Origin: CAVQEK01 sp963711495
GTDB taxonomy: Bacteria > Bacteroidota > Bacteroidia > Cytophagales > Cyclobacteriaceae
Direction: 5' to 3'
Length of the DNA: 64,000 bases
Assembly: GCA_963711495.1 (NCBI GenBank)
Contig: CAVQEK010000004.1
Location: 372,001-436,000, forward strand
Shown here: piece after piece, positions 44,339 through 53,130 of the stretch
Layout of the letters: each line of letters opens with the position of its first letter
How positions within the stretch are numbered: the stretch's first letter is position 1
The notes under the pieces: generated by a model
What the model was told of the DNA's origin: nothing
What the model saw: the letters and a program-made list of their open reading frames with translations, nothing else
Databases searched by the model: none
Position numbers and translations under genes: made by a program

Positions 44339-46090
44339 TCACAGATGAGGTTTGCCAGGTTTAACAGGATCGTCGAATGTATTTGCTCCATAGACTTTCA
44401 ATTTTCGCCGGTATACTTTATCACCACAGGTGACATACAAGATATCAAAATTGGCGCCTCCAAAGCAACAGTTGGAAGCTTGCCCTGAAGGCACAGGCAG
44501 TATGGCATGCACGCGCCCCAATTGGTCGAGTACCTGTATGCCCAATCTGGTGGCCACATAGACCCTTCCATCCCTATCGCATTTCAAGCCATCAGACCAG
44601 GCGTTTTCTGCTCCATCCGGCACGTTCAGCCAGCCATACCGCTGCTTGTTGGTCAGGGAACCATCTTCCTGAATGGAATATATCCATACCCAGTGTGTAG
44701 CAGATTCCGTGACATAGAGCTGTGTCTGGTCAGGTGTCAGGGCAATGCCATTGGGAAATCTCAGTCCTTCGTCCACCACCTCCTTGTCTCCATTGGGTTT
44801 CACCAGGTAGACTTTTCCCGGCTTTTCGCTTCCGTCGGGTACTGTTACATAGATATTGCCTTTTTTGTTTATCACCAGGTCATTTCCGGAGATATCATTG
44901 GCTATTACCGTTGCTTTTCCCTGCGCATCATAGGCAATGATCTGTTTCGTTTCACCGGCTGTTACGTACCGTCTGCCATCGGCTCCGAAGACTGTGCCAC
45001 TGCTTTTATGTGCATTCAAAGCCAGCGCCATTGGTTTTCCACCCGCTCCTGTTTTATATGTTTTAGAATTGGGTATATCCTGATAATATACCGTGCCTGC
45101 AGCATCGGCGATCGGGCCTTCAGTAAAGGTATACCCATCGCCAACCAGTTCCCATCCTTCTCCGGGGATTAGTATTTCATTCAAAAACTGATTTTTCGTG
45201 GTACCAGCGCCCACTGGTTTTGGCCAATCTTTCCACAACCATCGCATGGCTTCCGGGAAAACTGATGCGCCTTGCTTGCCATTATGGCCATCGTCACCCC
45301 AAACATGCTTCACTTCGTATCCTGAAAAAATAAGCGCCCTTTCCATAGACTGGTTGGCCATCCACCAGTCACCGCCGTAAATGTTGAGGTCATTGGCACC
45401 GTCCTGCATAAAAATACGGATGGGTTTTGGTTCATATTTACGAATGAGTATCGGGTAACGATCCGCGCCGCGCAGCCCAACATAAGTTCCAATGGCGCTG
45501 AATACCCTGGAAAATGTCCATGGCCTTTCCCATGCCGCCGTGAACGCGCAAACAGCGCCACTGCTGGACCCGCCGATGGCATGGTCGTTACCTTCTTTTG
45601 ACAAATGTATACTGCGGCCATCACTTGTCTTAAGCTTTTCTACAGCAGGTAAAATTTCTTCGGTTATAAATCGGACATAGGCATCGCCAAGACCATCGTA
45701 TTCTAAGCTGCGGTTAAAGCGATCAAGGGAAGTTTCCTGCTTGGGTGCAAGTACCCTTCCGGGGCTAATGAAAACACCAATGGTAACCGGCATCTCCTTA
45801 TGATAAATGAGATTGTCAAATACGGTTGGCGCATTCCATTGAATGCCATCCTGGTTTACATAAAGGCAAGCTGCACTGTCCGGATTGTACTGTGCCGGAA
45901 CATAGACCCAATATTCACGCCAGGTGCCTGGGAAAATAGAGGATTGATCGAACACACCTTTAATGATTTCACCTTTGGGTATTCCCGGCTGCTCCATGGA
46001 AGCGGAATCGACAGGATACATTTCTTCGGGCCGCTGTGCAAACAGGTTAAGTTGCAACAACATGAATAAAACGAACAGAGATTTTTTCAT
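44339..46090 (-). CDS. Esterase / SMP-30-gluconolactonase fusion, secreted
   Basis: A 583-residue two-domain protein starting at MKKSLFVLFMLLQLNLFAQ, a signal peptide; the frame is open 35 codons upstream (ATG at 46195) but that would bury the signal. The first domain (about 40-290) is a CE1/Esterase_D-like alpha/beta hydrolase: nucleophile in GGSSSGAV, Asp in QDGANDLN and His in GDDGHNGKQG. The second (about 300-560) is an SGL beta-propeller of the SMP-30/gluconolactonase family (VGDGYTFTEGPIADAAGTVYYQDI, then SGNDLVINKKGNIYVT and RFPNGIALTPDQTQLYV). It may remove ester groups and open a lactone on plant-type sugars. It leads the minus-strand carbohydrate cluster. Confidence 0.85.
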   Translation of the reverse strand: MKKSLFVLFMLLQLNLFAQRPEEMYPVDSASMEQPGIPKGEIIKGVFDQSSIFPGTWREYWVYVPAQYNPDSAACLYVNQDGIQWNAPTVFDNLIYHKEMPVTIGVFISPGRVLAPKQETSLDRFNRSLEYDGLGDAYVRFITEEILPAVEKLKTSDGRSIHLSKEGNDHAIGGSSSGAVCAFTAAWERPWTFSRVFSAIGTYVGLRGADRYPILIRKYEPKPIRIFMQDGANDLNIYGGDWWMANQSMERALIFSGYEVKHVWGDDGHNGKQGASVFPEAMRWLWKDWPKPVGAGTTKNQFLNEILIPGEGWELVGDGYTFTEGPIADAAGTVYYQDIPNSKTYKTGAGGKPMALALNAHKSSGTVFGADGRRYVTAGETKQIIAYDAQGKATVIANDISGNDLVINKKGNIYVTVPDGSEKPGKVYLVKPNGDKEVVDEGLRFPNGIALTPDQTQLYVTESATHWVWIYSIQEDGSLTNKQRYGWLNVPDGAENAWSDGLKCDRDGRVYVATRLGIQVLDQLGRVHAILPVPSGQASNCCFGGANFDILYVTCGDKVYRRKLKVYGANTFDDPVKPGKPHL

Positions 46091-46492
46091 AATGAAAGGG
46101 AACTTTAGGATTTTGAATGACTGCTTTGCCAGCGAATTAGAAAGATATGGATATTCAGGAATAAATGCCATATACACCTCCTCCTGTTCAGGCATTTTAA
46201 TGCCAAAGCTTTCCGTATGCCTAAATCACTGTTTAATATTCTACTGATTTCAAGGTTTGAATTTATTGAACCTGTCTAAATGCAGGACCAATTGGTGATA
46301 CCTGTTATTCACAATAAATTAGGGCTTGGAATAGATTTCTATTGAGAATTTTGGGTTTAACCGGTATAAGCAAATGGAAAGTGCCAGTCCTTATACATGG
46401 AAAGTGCGCCGGGCTGTTCATTTCCTTAAAAGGAAAGAAACCTGTCGAAGAAAAATCAAGGTAATGGCTTAAAACTGGTGGAGGCCCGGTTC
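46091..46492. other. Intergenic region without a gene
   Basis: About 400 bp between the esterase/SGL gene and the NDxC-repeat protein, both on the minus strand. I see no coding pattern, RNA gene or strong hairpin. It should contain the promoter of the carbohydrate cluster. Confidence 0.5.
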
Positions 46493-48781
46493 TTACTCTT
46501 TGAGTACTTTTGTAGCAGATAACCCATCACTGGTCTGTATCTTTAAAACATAAGTTCCTGGAACAATGGTGAGCATATCCATCGTAGCCGATGATTTTCT
46601 AGGGTATGTTTCTCCTTTTATTATTTGTCCGGTCATGTTGATCAATTCAATCAATATATATTCATAAATTCGTGACATTTCTACATTCAATGATTCACCC
46701 ACAGGATTGGGGAATACAATCATTTCTGAATGTTGCTCAGAACCCAAGCCCAGAATATTGTAAGTATAACAATCACTAGTATCCACACAGGAATTTTCCT
46801 TGATGATGACAGCAAAGGCCCCTTCTGAGTTGGCTGTAAATGATAGCCCGGTTTCGCCGGTTATGGGCGTATATCCGCTGGAGCAGTCAACCCATTGATA
46901 TGATGCACCGACAGCCTGGGCCATAAAAGTTTGGTCATCCTGTACGATTGTGGTATTTACCTCGTGCACAATAACCGATAGGTTGACCAGTGAATCACAA
47001 CCCGGCTGATTTGTAAAAAGTTCTTTATATTCACCCGATTCGGAAATAGTTTGGGTGCCGAACTGATAGGTTTCTCCTTTACAAAGTGTAATCCCACCAG
47101 CATCTACCGTGTCGGCGAGACAACCCGGGTCATAAGCGCACAGGTCAAATCCCCCACCAGCATCACTGACATAATTATATACCCGAAGGTATACCGTTTC
47201 GCCCACCAGATCGGGACGATTGACGAGAAAATGAGGTGCAAATGGGGTGCAGGCAATCTCATGAAAATCGCCGCAGGTCCCCGTATAAATTGACAGGGCG
47301 TTGTTGTCGCTGCCTTGTATATTGCCGGTTTCAATGCTTATCAACCCTGACGACGGAACGACTGCTTTGAACCATACATCGCCGCCGTGATATTGTTCAC
47401 ACGAAGGTTCAGGGGTGGTGTTGGGCGATTGTGTGGTGGCATAGATGTTGGAATATTGCTCCGGTTCACAAGTATTTCCGATGGTCAATGAGATGGCGTT
47501 TTCACATTTATCGTTGGGGGGCAAGGTTGGCTCAAAGGCACACAAGGAAAAGACACGGCCGTCTGCACTGCCATAAGTAAATGCCCTGATGTACAGGGTT
47601 TTTCCCGCCAAGGAGGGATCAAATATTGTTCGTCCTTTTTCATTACCCATACAGGCAATCTCATTGAAATTTCCACATTGGCCTGTGTAATATGTCAGAG
47701 AAGGAGGGACGGCCCCGGCTGGGTTGTCGGCTTCTAGACGAAGCGCCCCGGAAGCAGGCACCGTTACCTTAAACCACACATCACCTCCCTGGTAAATGCC
47801 ACAAGAAGGATCAGGAGCAGTTCCGGTCGGCTGTGCTGTGGCCTGAACGTTGCTATAGTTGGCCATTGAACAACTGCTTCCAACCGGAAGGACGATAGCA
47901 TTCTCGCAGTCGTCGTTTGAAGGGGCTTCTTCTTCGTACAAACAGAGTGAAAAAGCGGAACCTTCCTCGCTGTTAAACCGGAAAAGCCTGAGATAAATAG
48001 TCTGCCCTGCCAGCGAAGGATCGGAGAATGTTTCCGTGGGATCGTTCCCGCTGCAGAATACCTCGGTAAAATCGCCACAACTCCCGGCATAAATGGTCAT
48101 GGAAGGGTGGGTTGCCCCACCTATCCTGTTTTTATTGACCCTCATTACACCGGAGGCAGGCATTACTGCTTTGAACCAGATATCACCCCCGAGGTAATAT
48201 CCACAGGAAGGCTCCGCTGCAACAGCGTTGGGTTGGGATGTCGAAAAAGCATTGGAAAAAGTATCCAAATTGCAACTTTGCTTAACGTCCAGCAGAATGG
48301 CGTTTTCGCATTGATCGTTGACCGGAATGAGCGGCTCGTATACGCACAGCGAAAATACGCCCCCTGCTGCAGTGAAATAACTATAAACCCTTATATAAAC
48401 GGTGTCTCCGGCCAAAGAAGGACGATAGATGGTTTTGTTCGGATCATTTCTGACACAGACTATTTCGGTGAAATTGCCGCAGGTGCCGGAATAAACTGTA
48501 AAAGACGGCGGAGTGGCTCCTTTTAAATTATCGACCTCGACGCGCAGCCCACCCGAAGCGGGTATGGCGGTTTTGAACCACACATCACCGCCGGCAAACG
48601 AACCACAAGAAGGGTCTGTTGCTACCGATTCCGGTTCGGAAGTGGCGCTGGTATCCGAATATGTCGCGGTAGTACACTGCGTGTCAATTTTTAAAAAAAG
48701 GGCATTGGCACAGTTGTCATTTTCTTCTGCGAAAACGTAATGGGAAAATGCCATAACCAGGAGGGCGATGCAGTGCTTCAT
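46493..48781 (-). CDS. Secreted protein with four NDxCxNA repeats and T9SS sorting domain
   Basis: A 762-residue protein. After a signal peptide (MKHCIALLVMAFSHYVFA) come four tandem units of about 130 residues, roughly 20-150, 152-280, 283-410 and 412-545. Each follows the same scheme: NDxCxNAixL, then a Cys, PDPSCG-xYxGGDVWFK, PxSGxLRVE, YxGxCGNFxEIxC, SLAGxTVYIRV and FSLCxYEP. The six conserved Cys per unit suggest disulfides. A Cys-rich segment, an Ig-like segment and a T9SS type A sorting domain (MIVFPNPVGESLNVEM ... GTYVLKIQTSDGLSATKVLKE) follow. It is probably a surface-attached binding protein. It is preceded by an EGF-like gene, as is its truncated relative at 51134. Confidence 0.85.
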   Translation of the reverse strand: MKHCIALLVMAFSHYVFAEENDNCANALFLKIDTQCTTATYSDTSATSEPESVATDPSCGSFAGGDVWFKTAIPASGGLRVEVDNLKGATPPSFTVYSGTCGNFTEIVCVRNDPNKTIYRPSLAGDTVYIRVYSYFTAAGGVFSLCVYEPLIPVNDQCENAILLDVKQSCNLDTFSNAFSTSQPNAVAAEPSCGYYLGGDIWFKAVMPASGVMRVNKNRIGGATHPSMTIYAGSCGDFTEVFCSGNDPTETFSDPSLAGQTIYLRLFRFNSEEGSAFSLCLYEEEAPSNDDCENAIVLPVGSSCSMANYSNVQATAQPTGTAPDPSCGIYQGGDVWFKVTVPASGALRLEADNPAGAVPPSLTYYTGQCGNFNEIACMGNEKGRTIFDPSLAGKTLYIRAFTYGSADGRVFSLCAFEPTLPPNDKCENAISLTIGNTCEPEQYSNIYATTQSPNTTPEPSCEQYHGGDVWFKAVVPSSGLISIETGNIQGSDNNALSIYTGTCGDFHEIACTPFAPHFLVNRPDLVGETVYLRVYNYVSDAGGGFDLCAYDPGCLADTVDAGGITLCKGETYQFGTQTISESGEYKELFTNQPGCDSLVNLSVIVHEVNTTIVQDDQTFMAQAVGASYQWVDCSSGYTPITGETGLSFTANSEGAFAVIIKENSCVDTSDCYTYNILGLGSEQHSEMIVFPNPVGESLNVEMSRIYEYILIELINMTGQIIKGETYPRKSSATMDMLTIVPGTYVLKIQTSDGLSATKVLKE

Positions 48782-48827
48782 GGGTATTTTGTGGTTAAGT
48801 GGGGTAGATCAGGCTGTGTTTAATTGT

Positions 48828-49115
48828 TCATTCACACGCACATCCATGATCCGGATTGGGTGATGTACCTGTTGGGCATGCAGTATCAACGCAAGTAGTC
48901 GTTACCTTGGTTTCACAATTTGTACCGGTATAACCTGCCGGGCAATCACAGTGACAATCATCAATACCGGCTATTTTTTCTCCTCCGTTGAGGCACTCAA
49001 GATTACCGCATGGGTCGTTTTCATTATTCGAGCTGCAACCTGAGTATTCAAGAACTGTCAGACCGAAGCTTACGATCATGAACGCAGATAATAATTTGGT
49101 TTTGAAGGTTTTCAT
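48828..49115 (-). CDS. Small EGF-like secreted protein, paralogue 1
   Basis: A 95-residue protein. The N-terminal hydrophobic segment ends in a possible lipobox-like SGC. The mature part is an EGF module (CGNLECLNGGEKIAGIDDCHCDCPAGYTGTNCE) plus a second Cys pair ending PNPDHGCACE. It is clearly paralogous to 51480-51773: nearly the same length, the same Cys pattern and the same ending. Both precede an NDxC protein on the same strand. Short secreted EGF modules may be adhesion or ligand pieces. The function is not known. Confidence 0.78.
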   Translation of the reverse strand: MKTFKTKLLSAFMIVSFGLTVLEYSGCSSNNENDPCGNLECLNGGEKIAGIDDCHCDCPAGYTGTNCETKVTTTCVDTACPTGTSPNPDHGCACE

Positions 49116-49261
49116 AGTTGTTTTATTTAGTGTTTAAGGTGATTTATATAATCCTGAAATTGGATCTCACATATTGGTAATTAATACATTGTCAATCCCA
49201 GTGTGCAAATTCAAACGAATCATGGTCCGATTTTCTTTATGCGATTCTTTTAAGTCTTATT

Positions 49262-51085
49262 TCAATTGGCATTTTGGATAGACAAGTTTACAATCTGATC
49301 GGTAACTGTATTCAAACCCTCGCAAACATAGAGCTTCAGTATGCCTTTACCGTTTTCTGCGGGCGGGAGTTGACTAGCAGGGAACGTATAGGCATTTTCG
49401 TGAAGATTAACCGCAACGGCTACCCAGTTTTTACCGCTATCCGGACTGTAAGCCAAGTGATAAACAAGTCTGTCGGCAGGTGTATCAGTATCTTTGGCTG
49501 TCCACCGAACAGTTACCTTTTCTTTTAATTGACTTCCCTGATCCGGACTTATGATTTTAACTAAAGGTGGCTTGGAAGCTACCAAAGCACCCATCTTACG
49601 CATCTTTTCGGTATTGTAAATCTCCAGGCTTTTAATCTTTGAATAAGGTTCCAAAGGGATTTGCAACTCAAAATAACCGTGTTTTTCTGGGCTGCCATCC
49701 TCGTAGCACACTTTCGCATCGAAGGGTATCCGTTGTGGCTCGCCTTCATCCGTGGTGACCACTGCGATGAAAATACCGTTTTCTGGCACCGACCGCAACC
49801 GGGCAGGTGTGGTGAGGCGCAGGGTTGGATAGAGCAGTAATTGAGTTCCTGCCCCATTGAAAGCACCTTGTACTATCAAAGCACCAGAAGCATCAATGCT
49901 TTTATTTTTATCTTGCGGTGCTGTAGCTTTTGTACCAATCGTAGCGGCGAGCGGAGGTGTTAGTACGGTCTCTAATAGCATGCGGGTGTAAACGAATGAA
50001 TAGGAAAGCGTATTTACCCAAGTGCTGTTAGTTGGTGGCCCTGCATTCATAATATCAACCAGCGTACTGCTTTTCACCCTTCCGCTGGTATTATTTGTGG
50101 TAGGGTTATTTTCCAAGCGAGCGCCGGTATCCCAACCCGTATCTGGAGCGACCACACCCGGAGCGTGCCCCAAGCCAAAGTTATGACCCAATTCATGCGC
50201 ATAAGAGCGTTGGTATTGGGTTAGGGTTGTATTACCGAAGGCGCTGTTCCCACCCACGGGAGCTATCCCCGCGAAACCGTCCATTGGACTGCCATTAAGC
50301 CAGCCATAAATAAAAGTGTAGCTCAGGGGGTGTGTCCCGAAAACTACCATCAGATCTTTGAAAATATCAAGCGTGGATAGCAAAACACTCGCTTCCGTTG
50401 TTGAATCGATCAAGTTATCACCATCCAGATCATAATTGAATGGGAAAGTGGCAGGGAATGCGGGTTCATACAAATTGGGATCGCTGTCTACCACTGGATA
50501 TATTCCATGCACCATTGCATCACCTATCCCGGCTTCCACAGTTGATAAGGCAGGAAGTCCGAGGCCTGCCGGTAGATAATTCACCCTTGCAAACAAGAGC
50601 TTGGGGTTGTCGAGGGAAATAAAATTAAGATTATCGATGCGTAAAGTATTATTGCTTGGATCGGTATCCTTTACATAGTCGATGGTAACTTCGAAATCTA
50701 CATTGGAAGACTGGGTAATACCCGTTGGGGCGGGCAGTTCAAAATTCACCGTATGAGATTCGACATCGCGGTTGGGGTTGGGCTGGGCATCTCCCACCGA
50801 TTGCTGCAATAGCCCCCCGGCCGGGGTAATCTCACGTCCGTCTACAGTAACGATCAGCCGCCCGGTAACTGGTCCTACATCGCTGGTGGCATCGGTGCTC
50901 AGATAGACCCTTACGGCAGTGGAACGGTCGGCAATCAGGGGTATTGTGTTATTTGCATTCTGTATTCCTTGCGTGATTTCTATGCTGGTGACAGCAACAT
51001 CGGCTTCCTCATGTTTACAACCCAAAAAAAGCAGCAAAGCAAATAAACTTGAGACTGACTGGAATAATCTTAAATTAGGTTTCAT
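49262..51085 (-). CDS. Metzincin-like zinc metalloprotease lipoprotein
   Basis: A 607-residue lipoprotein (lipobox FLGC, Cys23). Residues about 30-160 form a beta-sandwich (VAVTSIEITQGIQNANNTIPLIADRSTAVRVYLS ... DYVKDTDPSNNTLRID), CARDB-like. Residues about 160-375 are the peptidase, with the complete zinc site HELGHNFGLGH (297-307, HEXXHXXGXXH) and IMNAG as a Met-turn candidate. The C-terminal 200 residues look like further beta domains ending in a T9SS-like or Ig-like segment without a clear sorting motif. It is probably displayed on the cell surface and cleaves extracellular proteins. It sits between the two EGF/NDxC gene pairs. Confidence 0.85.
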   Translation of the reverse strand: MKPNLRLFQSVSSLFALLLFLGCKHEEADVAVTSIEITQGIQNANNTIPLIADRSTAVRVYLSTDATSDVGPVTGRLIVTVDGREITPAGGLLQQSVGDAQPNPNRDVESHTVNFELPAPTGITQSSNVDFEVTIDYVKDTDPSNNTLRIDNLNFISLDNPKLLFARVNYLPAGLGLPALSTVEAGIGDAMVHGIYPVVDSDPNLYEPAFPATFPFNYDLDGDNLIDSTTEASVLLSTLDIFKDLMVVFGTHPLSYTFIYGWLNGSPMDGFAGIAPVGGNSAFGNTTLTQYQRSYAHELGHNFGLGHAPGVVAPDTGWDTGARLENNPTTNNTSGRVKSSTLVDIMNAGPPTNSTWVNTLSYSFVYTRMLLETVLTPPLAATIGTKATAPQDKNKSIDASGALIVQGAFNGAGTQLLLYPTLRLTTPARLRSVPENGIFIAVVTTDEGEPQRIPFDAKVCYEDGSPEKHGYFELQIPLEPYSKIKSLEIYNTEKMRKMGALVASKPPLVKIISPDQGSQLKEKVTVRWTAKDTDTPADRLVYHLAYSPDSGKNWVAVAVNLHENAYTFPASQLPPAENGKGILKLYVCEGLNTVTDQIVNLSIQNAN

Positions 51086-51133
51086 GATAGTTTTTGTTTT
51101 TAGGTTTCAGTAGTAAAGAATTAAAACAGTGTA

Positions 51134-51460
51134 TCAATCCCAAACCTCATATATCCATGAATTAGAGTTATTTTCAGATTTTCTGAATACAACCCACCAT
51201 TTTGATTCTCCTCCGTATCCGAAAATCAATAAGTGACATGTATATATTAATTCACCACTTTGGATAGTTTTTCCGAATACCGGTGGATCGGGCACTATGG
51301 AAAGCGGCTCAGCGGTGGCGCTGGTATTGGAATATGCTGTGGGTGTACATTGGTTGCCCACTTCCAGCACGATGGCATCCGCGCAGTTGTCGTTTTCCTC
51401 CGCAACAGCCACCTGGAAAATCACCAAGAACAACACGGGGAAAATGACAATTGCTTTCAT
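51134..51460 (-). CDS. Chimeric secreted protein: NDxC-repeat start joined to the tail of a neighbouring lipoprotein
   Basis: A 108-residue protein. Residues 1-57 (signal peptide, EENDNCADAIVLEVGNQC, YSNTSATAEP, VPDP) match the start of the NDxC-repeat protein at 46493-48781. From DPPVFGK to the end (GELIYTCHLLIFGYGGESKWW ... VWD) it matches the last 55 residues of the lipoprotein at 51832-53046 (DPPVFGK, GELLYSSHNMLISFGNESEKWY, GGWD). The join is at a shared Asp-Pro, encoded by GAYCC in both parents. It is open, starts with ATG, and may be translated, but is more likely a product of recombination. It follows the second EGF gene by 19 bp. Confidence 0.7.
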   Translation of the reverse strand: MKAIVIFPVLFLVIFQVAVAEENDNCADAIVLEVGNQCTPTAYSNTSATAEPLSIVPDPPVFGKTIQSGELIYTCHLLIFGYGGESKWWVVFRKSENNSNSWIYEVWD

Positions 51461-51479
51461 GGGTTATCACCGTTGTGGT

Positions 51480-51773
51480 CTACTCACAAGCGCAGCCATT
51501 GTCCGGATTGGGCGTTTTCCCTATTGGGCATTCCACCGTAACGGGGCATTGTGCATCTTTGACCTCGCAATTTTCGCCACTATAACCAGCCGGGCAATCG
51601 CAATGGCAACCATCAACGCCAACTATTTTTTCTCCTCCGTTTAGGCATTGCAGTTGTTCGCAGGTATCGGGGTCTGCGCTATCTCCTGATTTGCAGGAAG
51701 GGAAAGCGAGCATGCCAAAGCATAGGCCAAAAGCCGCGATGGAGGTAACGAGGTTGTTTTTTACTGATTTCAT
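51480..51773 (-). CDS. Small EGF-like lipoprotein, paralogue 2
   Basis: A 97-residue protein with signal peptide and lipobox FPSC. The mature part is an EGF module (CEQLQCLNGGEKIVGVDGCHCDCPAGYSGENCE) plus a second Cys segment ending PNPDNGCACE. It is paralogous to the 48828-49115 protein: the same architecture, and most Cys-flanking residues are identical. It lies 19 bp before the chimeric NDxC gene, in the same relation as paralogue 1 to the full NDxC gene. Function unknown. Confidence 0.8.
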   Translation of the reverse strand: MKSVKNNLVTSIAAFGLCFGMLAFPSCKSGDSADPDTCEQLQCLNGGEKIVGVDGCHCDCPAGYSGENCEVKDAQCPVTVECPIGKTPNPDNGCACE

Positions 51774-51831
51774 TTTGTTTGAATATTAAGTTTATGGTTT
51801 AATTGTTCTTTCAGGTATTGTATTGTATATC

Positions 51832-53046
51832 TCAATCCCAGCCCCCCAAGGTCAATTCTGTTACGCTAACCCCATCAGAAGGCCTTTGATATTTGAAATA
51901 CCACTTTTCACTTTCGTTGCCAAAGCTGATGAGCATGTTATGGGAAGAATACAACAACTCCCCACCGTATATATTTTTCCCAAACACTGGCGGGTCAGTT
52001 ATGTTATAGGTAAACTTGATATGATCGGCACCGGGGGTGAAGTCATGGGTGCCAAATTTGACAAAAGTATTGATGTCAAAATCATACACGGCTTTGCCGT
52101 TGCAAAAGTCAGAGAGCGACGGCCGGTAATTGGTTTGTACGCTTGTATTGGCCTGCCGAAAAGTGCCATCGTCATAGAGGTACAAGACGTCATAGGCCCA
52201 CATGAAGAAGTGTTCCACATCGAGCGTCCGCCACTTGGGATTGGGCGTCCCATTCGAGAATTTACCAAAACAATAAGGATCGTTCGCCACGGTGGTGCTG
52301 ATGCCGTCATCGTTGCAACACCCGCCAGTCTGGTAAGCGCTAATTTTTTTTAAGCCTTTTGCTTCAAAATGCAAAACATTGCCTTCGAGGTCAGAAGGAT
52401 CTACTTTAGAAGGATCTATTTTAACGGTATACATCCATTCCCAATGAACAAGATCAAGGGAAAAACTTGTAGGGACAGTTATGTCTTCTGCATCTTTTCC
52501 GGGGGCCTCTATTTTCATTATTTTAAAGAACTCGTCCCAGGGCAATCCGTCTGGGCCGTGAGGCAGGATCAATAAAGGAAAAGGCAGTTCCCAGTCAATG
52601 CCTAGCGTCTCTCCGAAATTAATGTAGAATACATCAGTGGAATCCTGGGCCTCGGCCCCTACAACAGGCACATCATAATAGAAGGAACTGTTTTCAACGG
52701 CTATATAGAAACCACTTATGTCATACAACTTATCGTGCCTTATCACTATCCGTTCCCCGATGGGAAAACCGTTTGCGATGTATAAGGTGTCTTTAATATT
52801 TATTTTGAGGTGGTTGTCAGGAGCCGTGGGCAGGTCTCCGGTGATCTTGCTGGCATCATCGAGCACCAAGAACCCAGCGAGTTCATCGGCGGTGAAAACA
52901 CTTACTGGGTTATTGCCGCTTCCGTTGTTGCCACCACTTCCGTTGTTTGCGTCGAGGTCCGGTTCTGATTGACAGGAAGCCAAAATCAGAAAACCCAGGA
53001 CTACGCGAAGAGGGCAAAATGTGATTGGTTGATGTGAAGGTTTCAT
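51832..53046 (-). CDS. Hypothetical large lipoprotein
   Basis: A 404-residue protein started at MKPSHQPITFCPLRVVLGFLILASC, a signal peptide with lipobox LASC; an ATG 23 codons upstream is less likely. A Gly/Asn/Ser linker (NNGSGGNNGSGNN) follows. The mature protein contains FTADELAGFLVLDDASKITGDLPTAPDNHLKINIKDT, several beta-rich parts and a small Cys pair (GGCCNDDG). It ends in DPPVFGKNIYGGELLYSSHNMLISFGNESEKWY ... GGWD, the part copied into the chimeric gene at 51134. I do not recognise the family. It should be surface or periplasmic, anchored by lipid. Confidence 0.72.
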   Translation of the reverse strand: MKPSHQPITFCPLRVVLGFLILASCQSEPDLDANNGSGGNNGSGNNPVSVFTADELAGFLVLDDASKITGDLPTAPDNHLKINIKDTLYIANGFPIGERIVIRHDKLYDISGFYIAVENSSFYYDVPVVGAEAQDSTDVFYINFGETLGIDWELPFPLLILPHGPDGLPWDEFFKIMKIEAPGKDAEDITVPTSFSLDLVHWEWMYTVKIDPSKVDPSDLEGNVLHFEAKGLKKISAYQTGGCCNDDGISTTVANDPYCFGKFSNGTPNPKWRTLDVEHFFMWAYDVLYLYDDGTFRQANTSVQTNYRPSLSDFCNGKAVYDFDINTFVKFGTHDFTPGADHIKFTYNITDPPVFGKNIYGGELLYSSHNMLISFGNESEKWYFKYQRPSDGVSVTELTLGGWD

Positions 53047-53130
53047 GATCTTGCGTTTTTGGTTGTGAGTTAAAACTATGGAGGGGGGAAGGATTTTAAG
53101 AGCTACACTTCTCAATTGGCGGCATGCAAT

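Noticed and set aside
51823..52353. Long open frame on the plus strand opposite the large lipoprotein
   Set aside because: The minus strand has a signal peptide, lipobox and homology with the chimeric gene; the plus-strand frame has none of these and is an antisense shadow.
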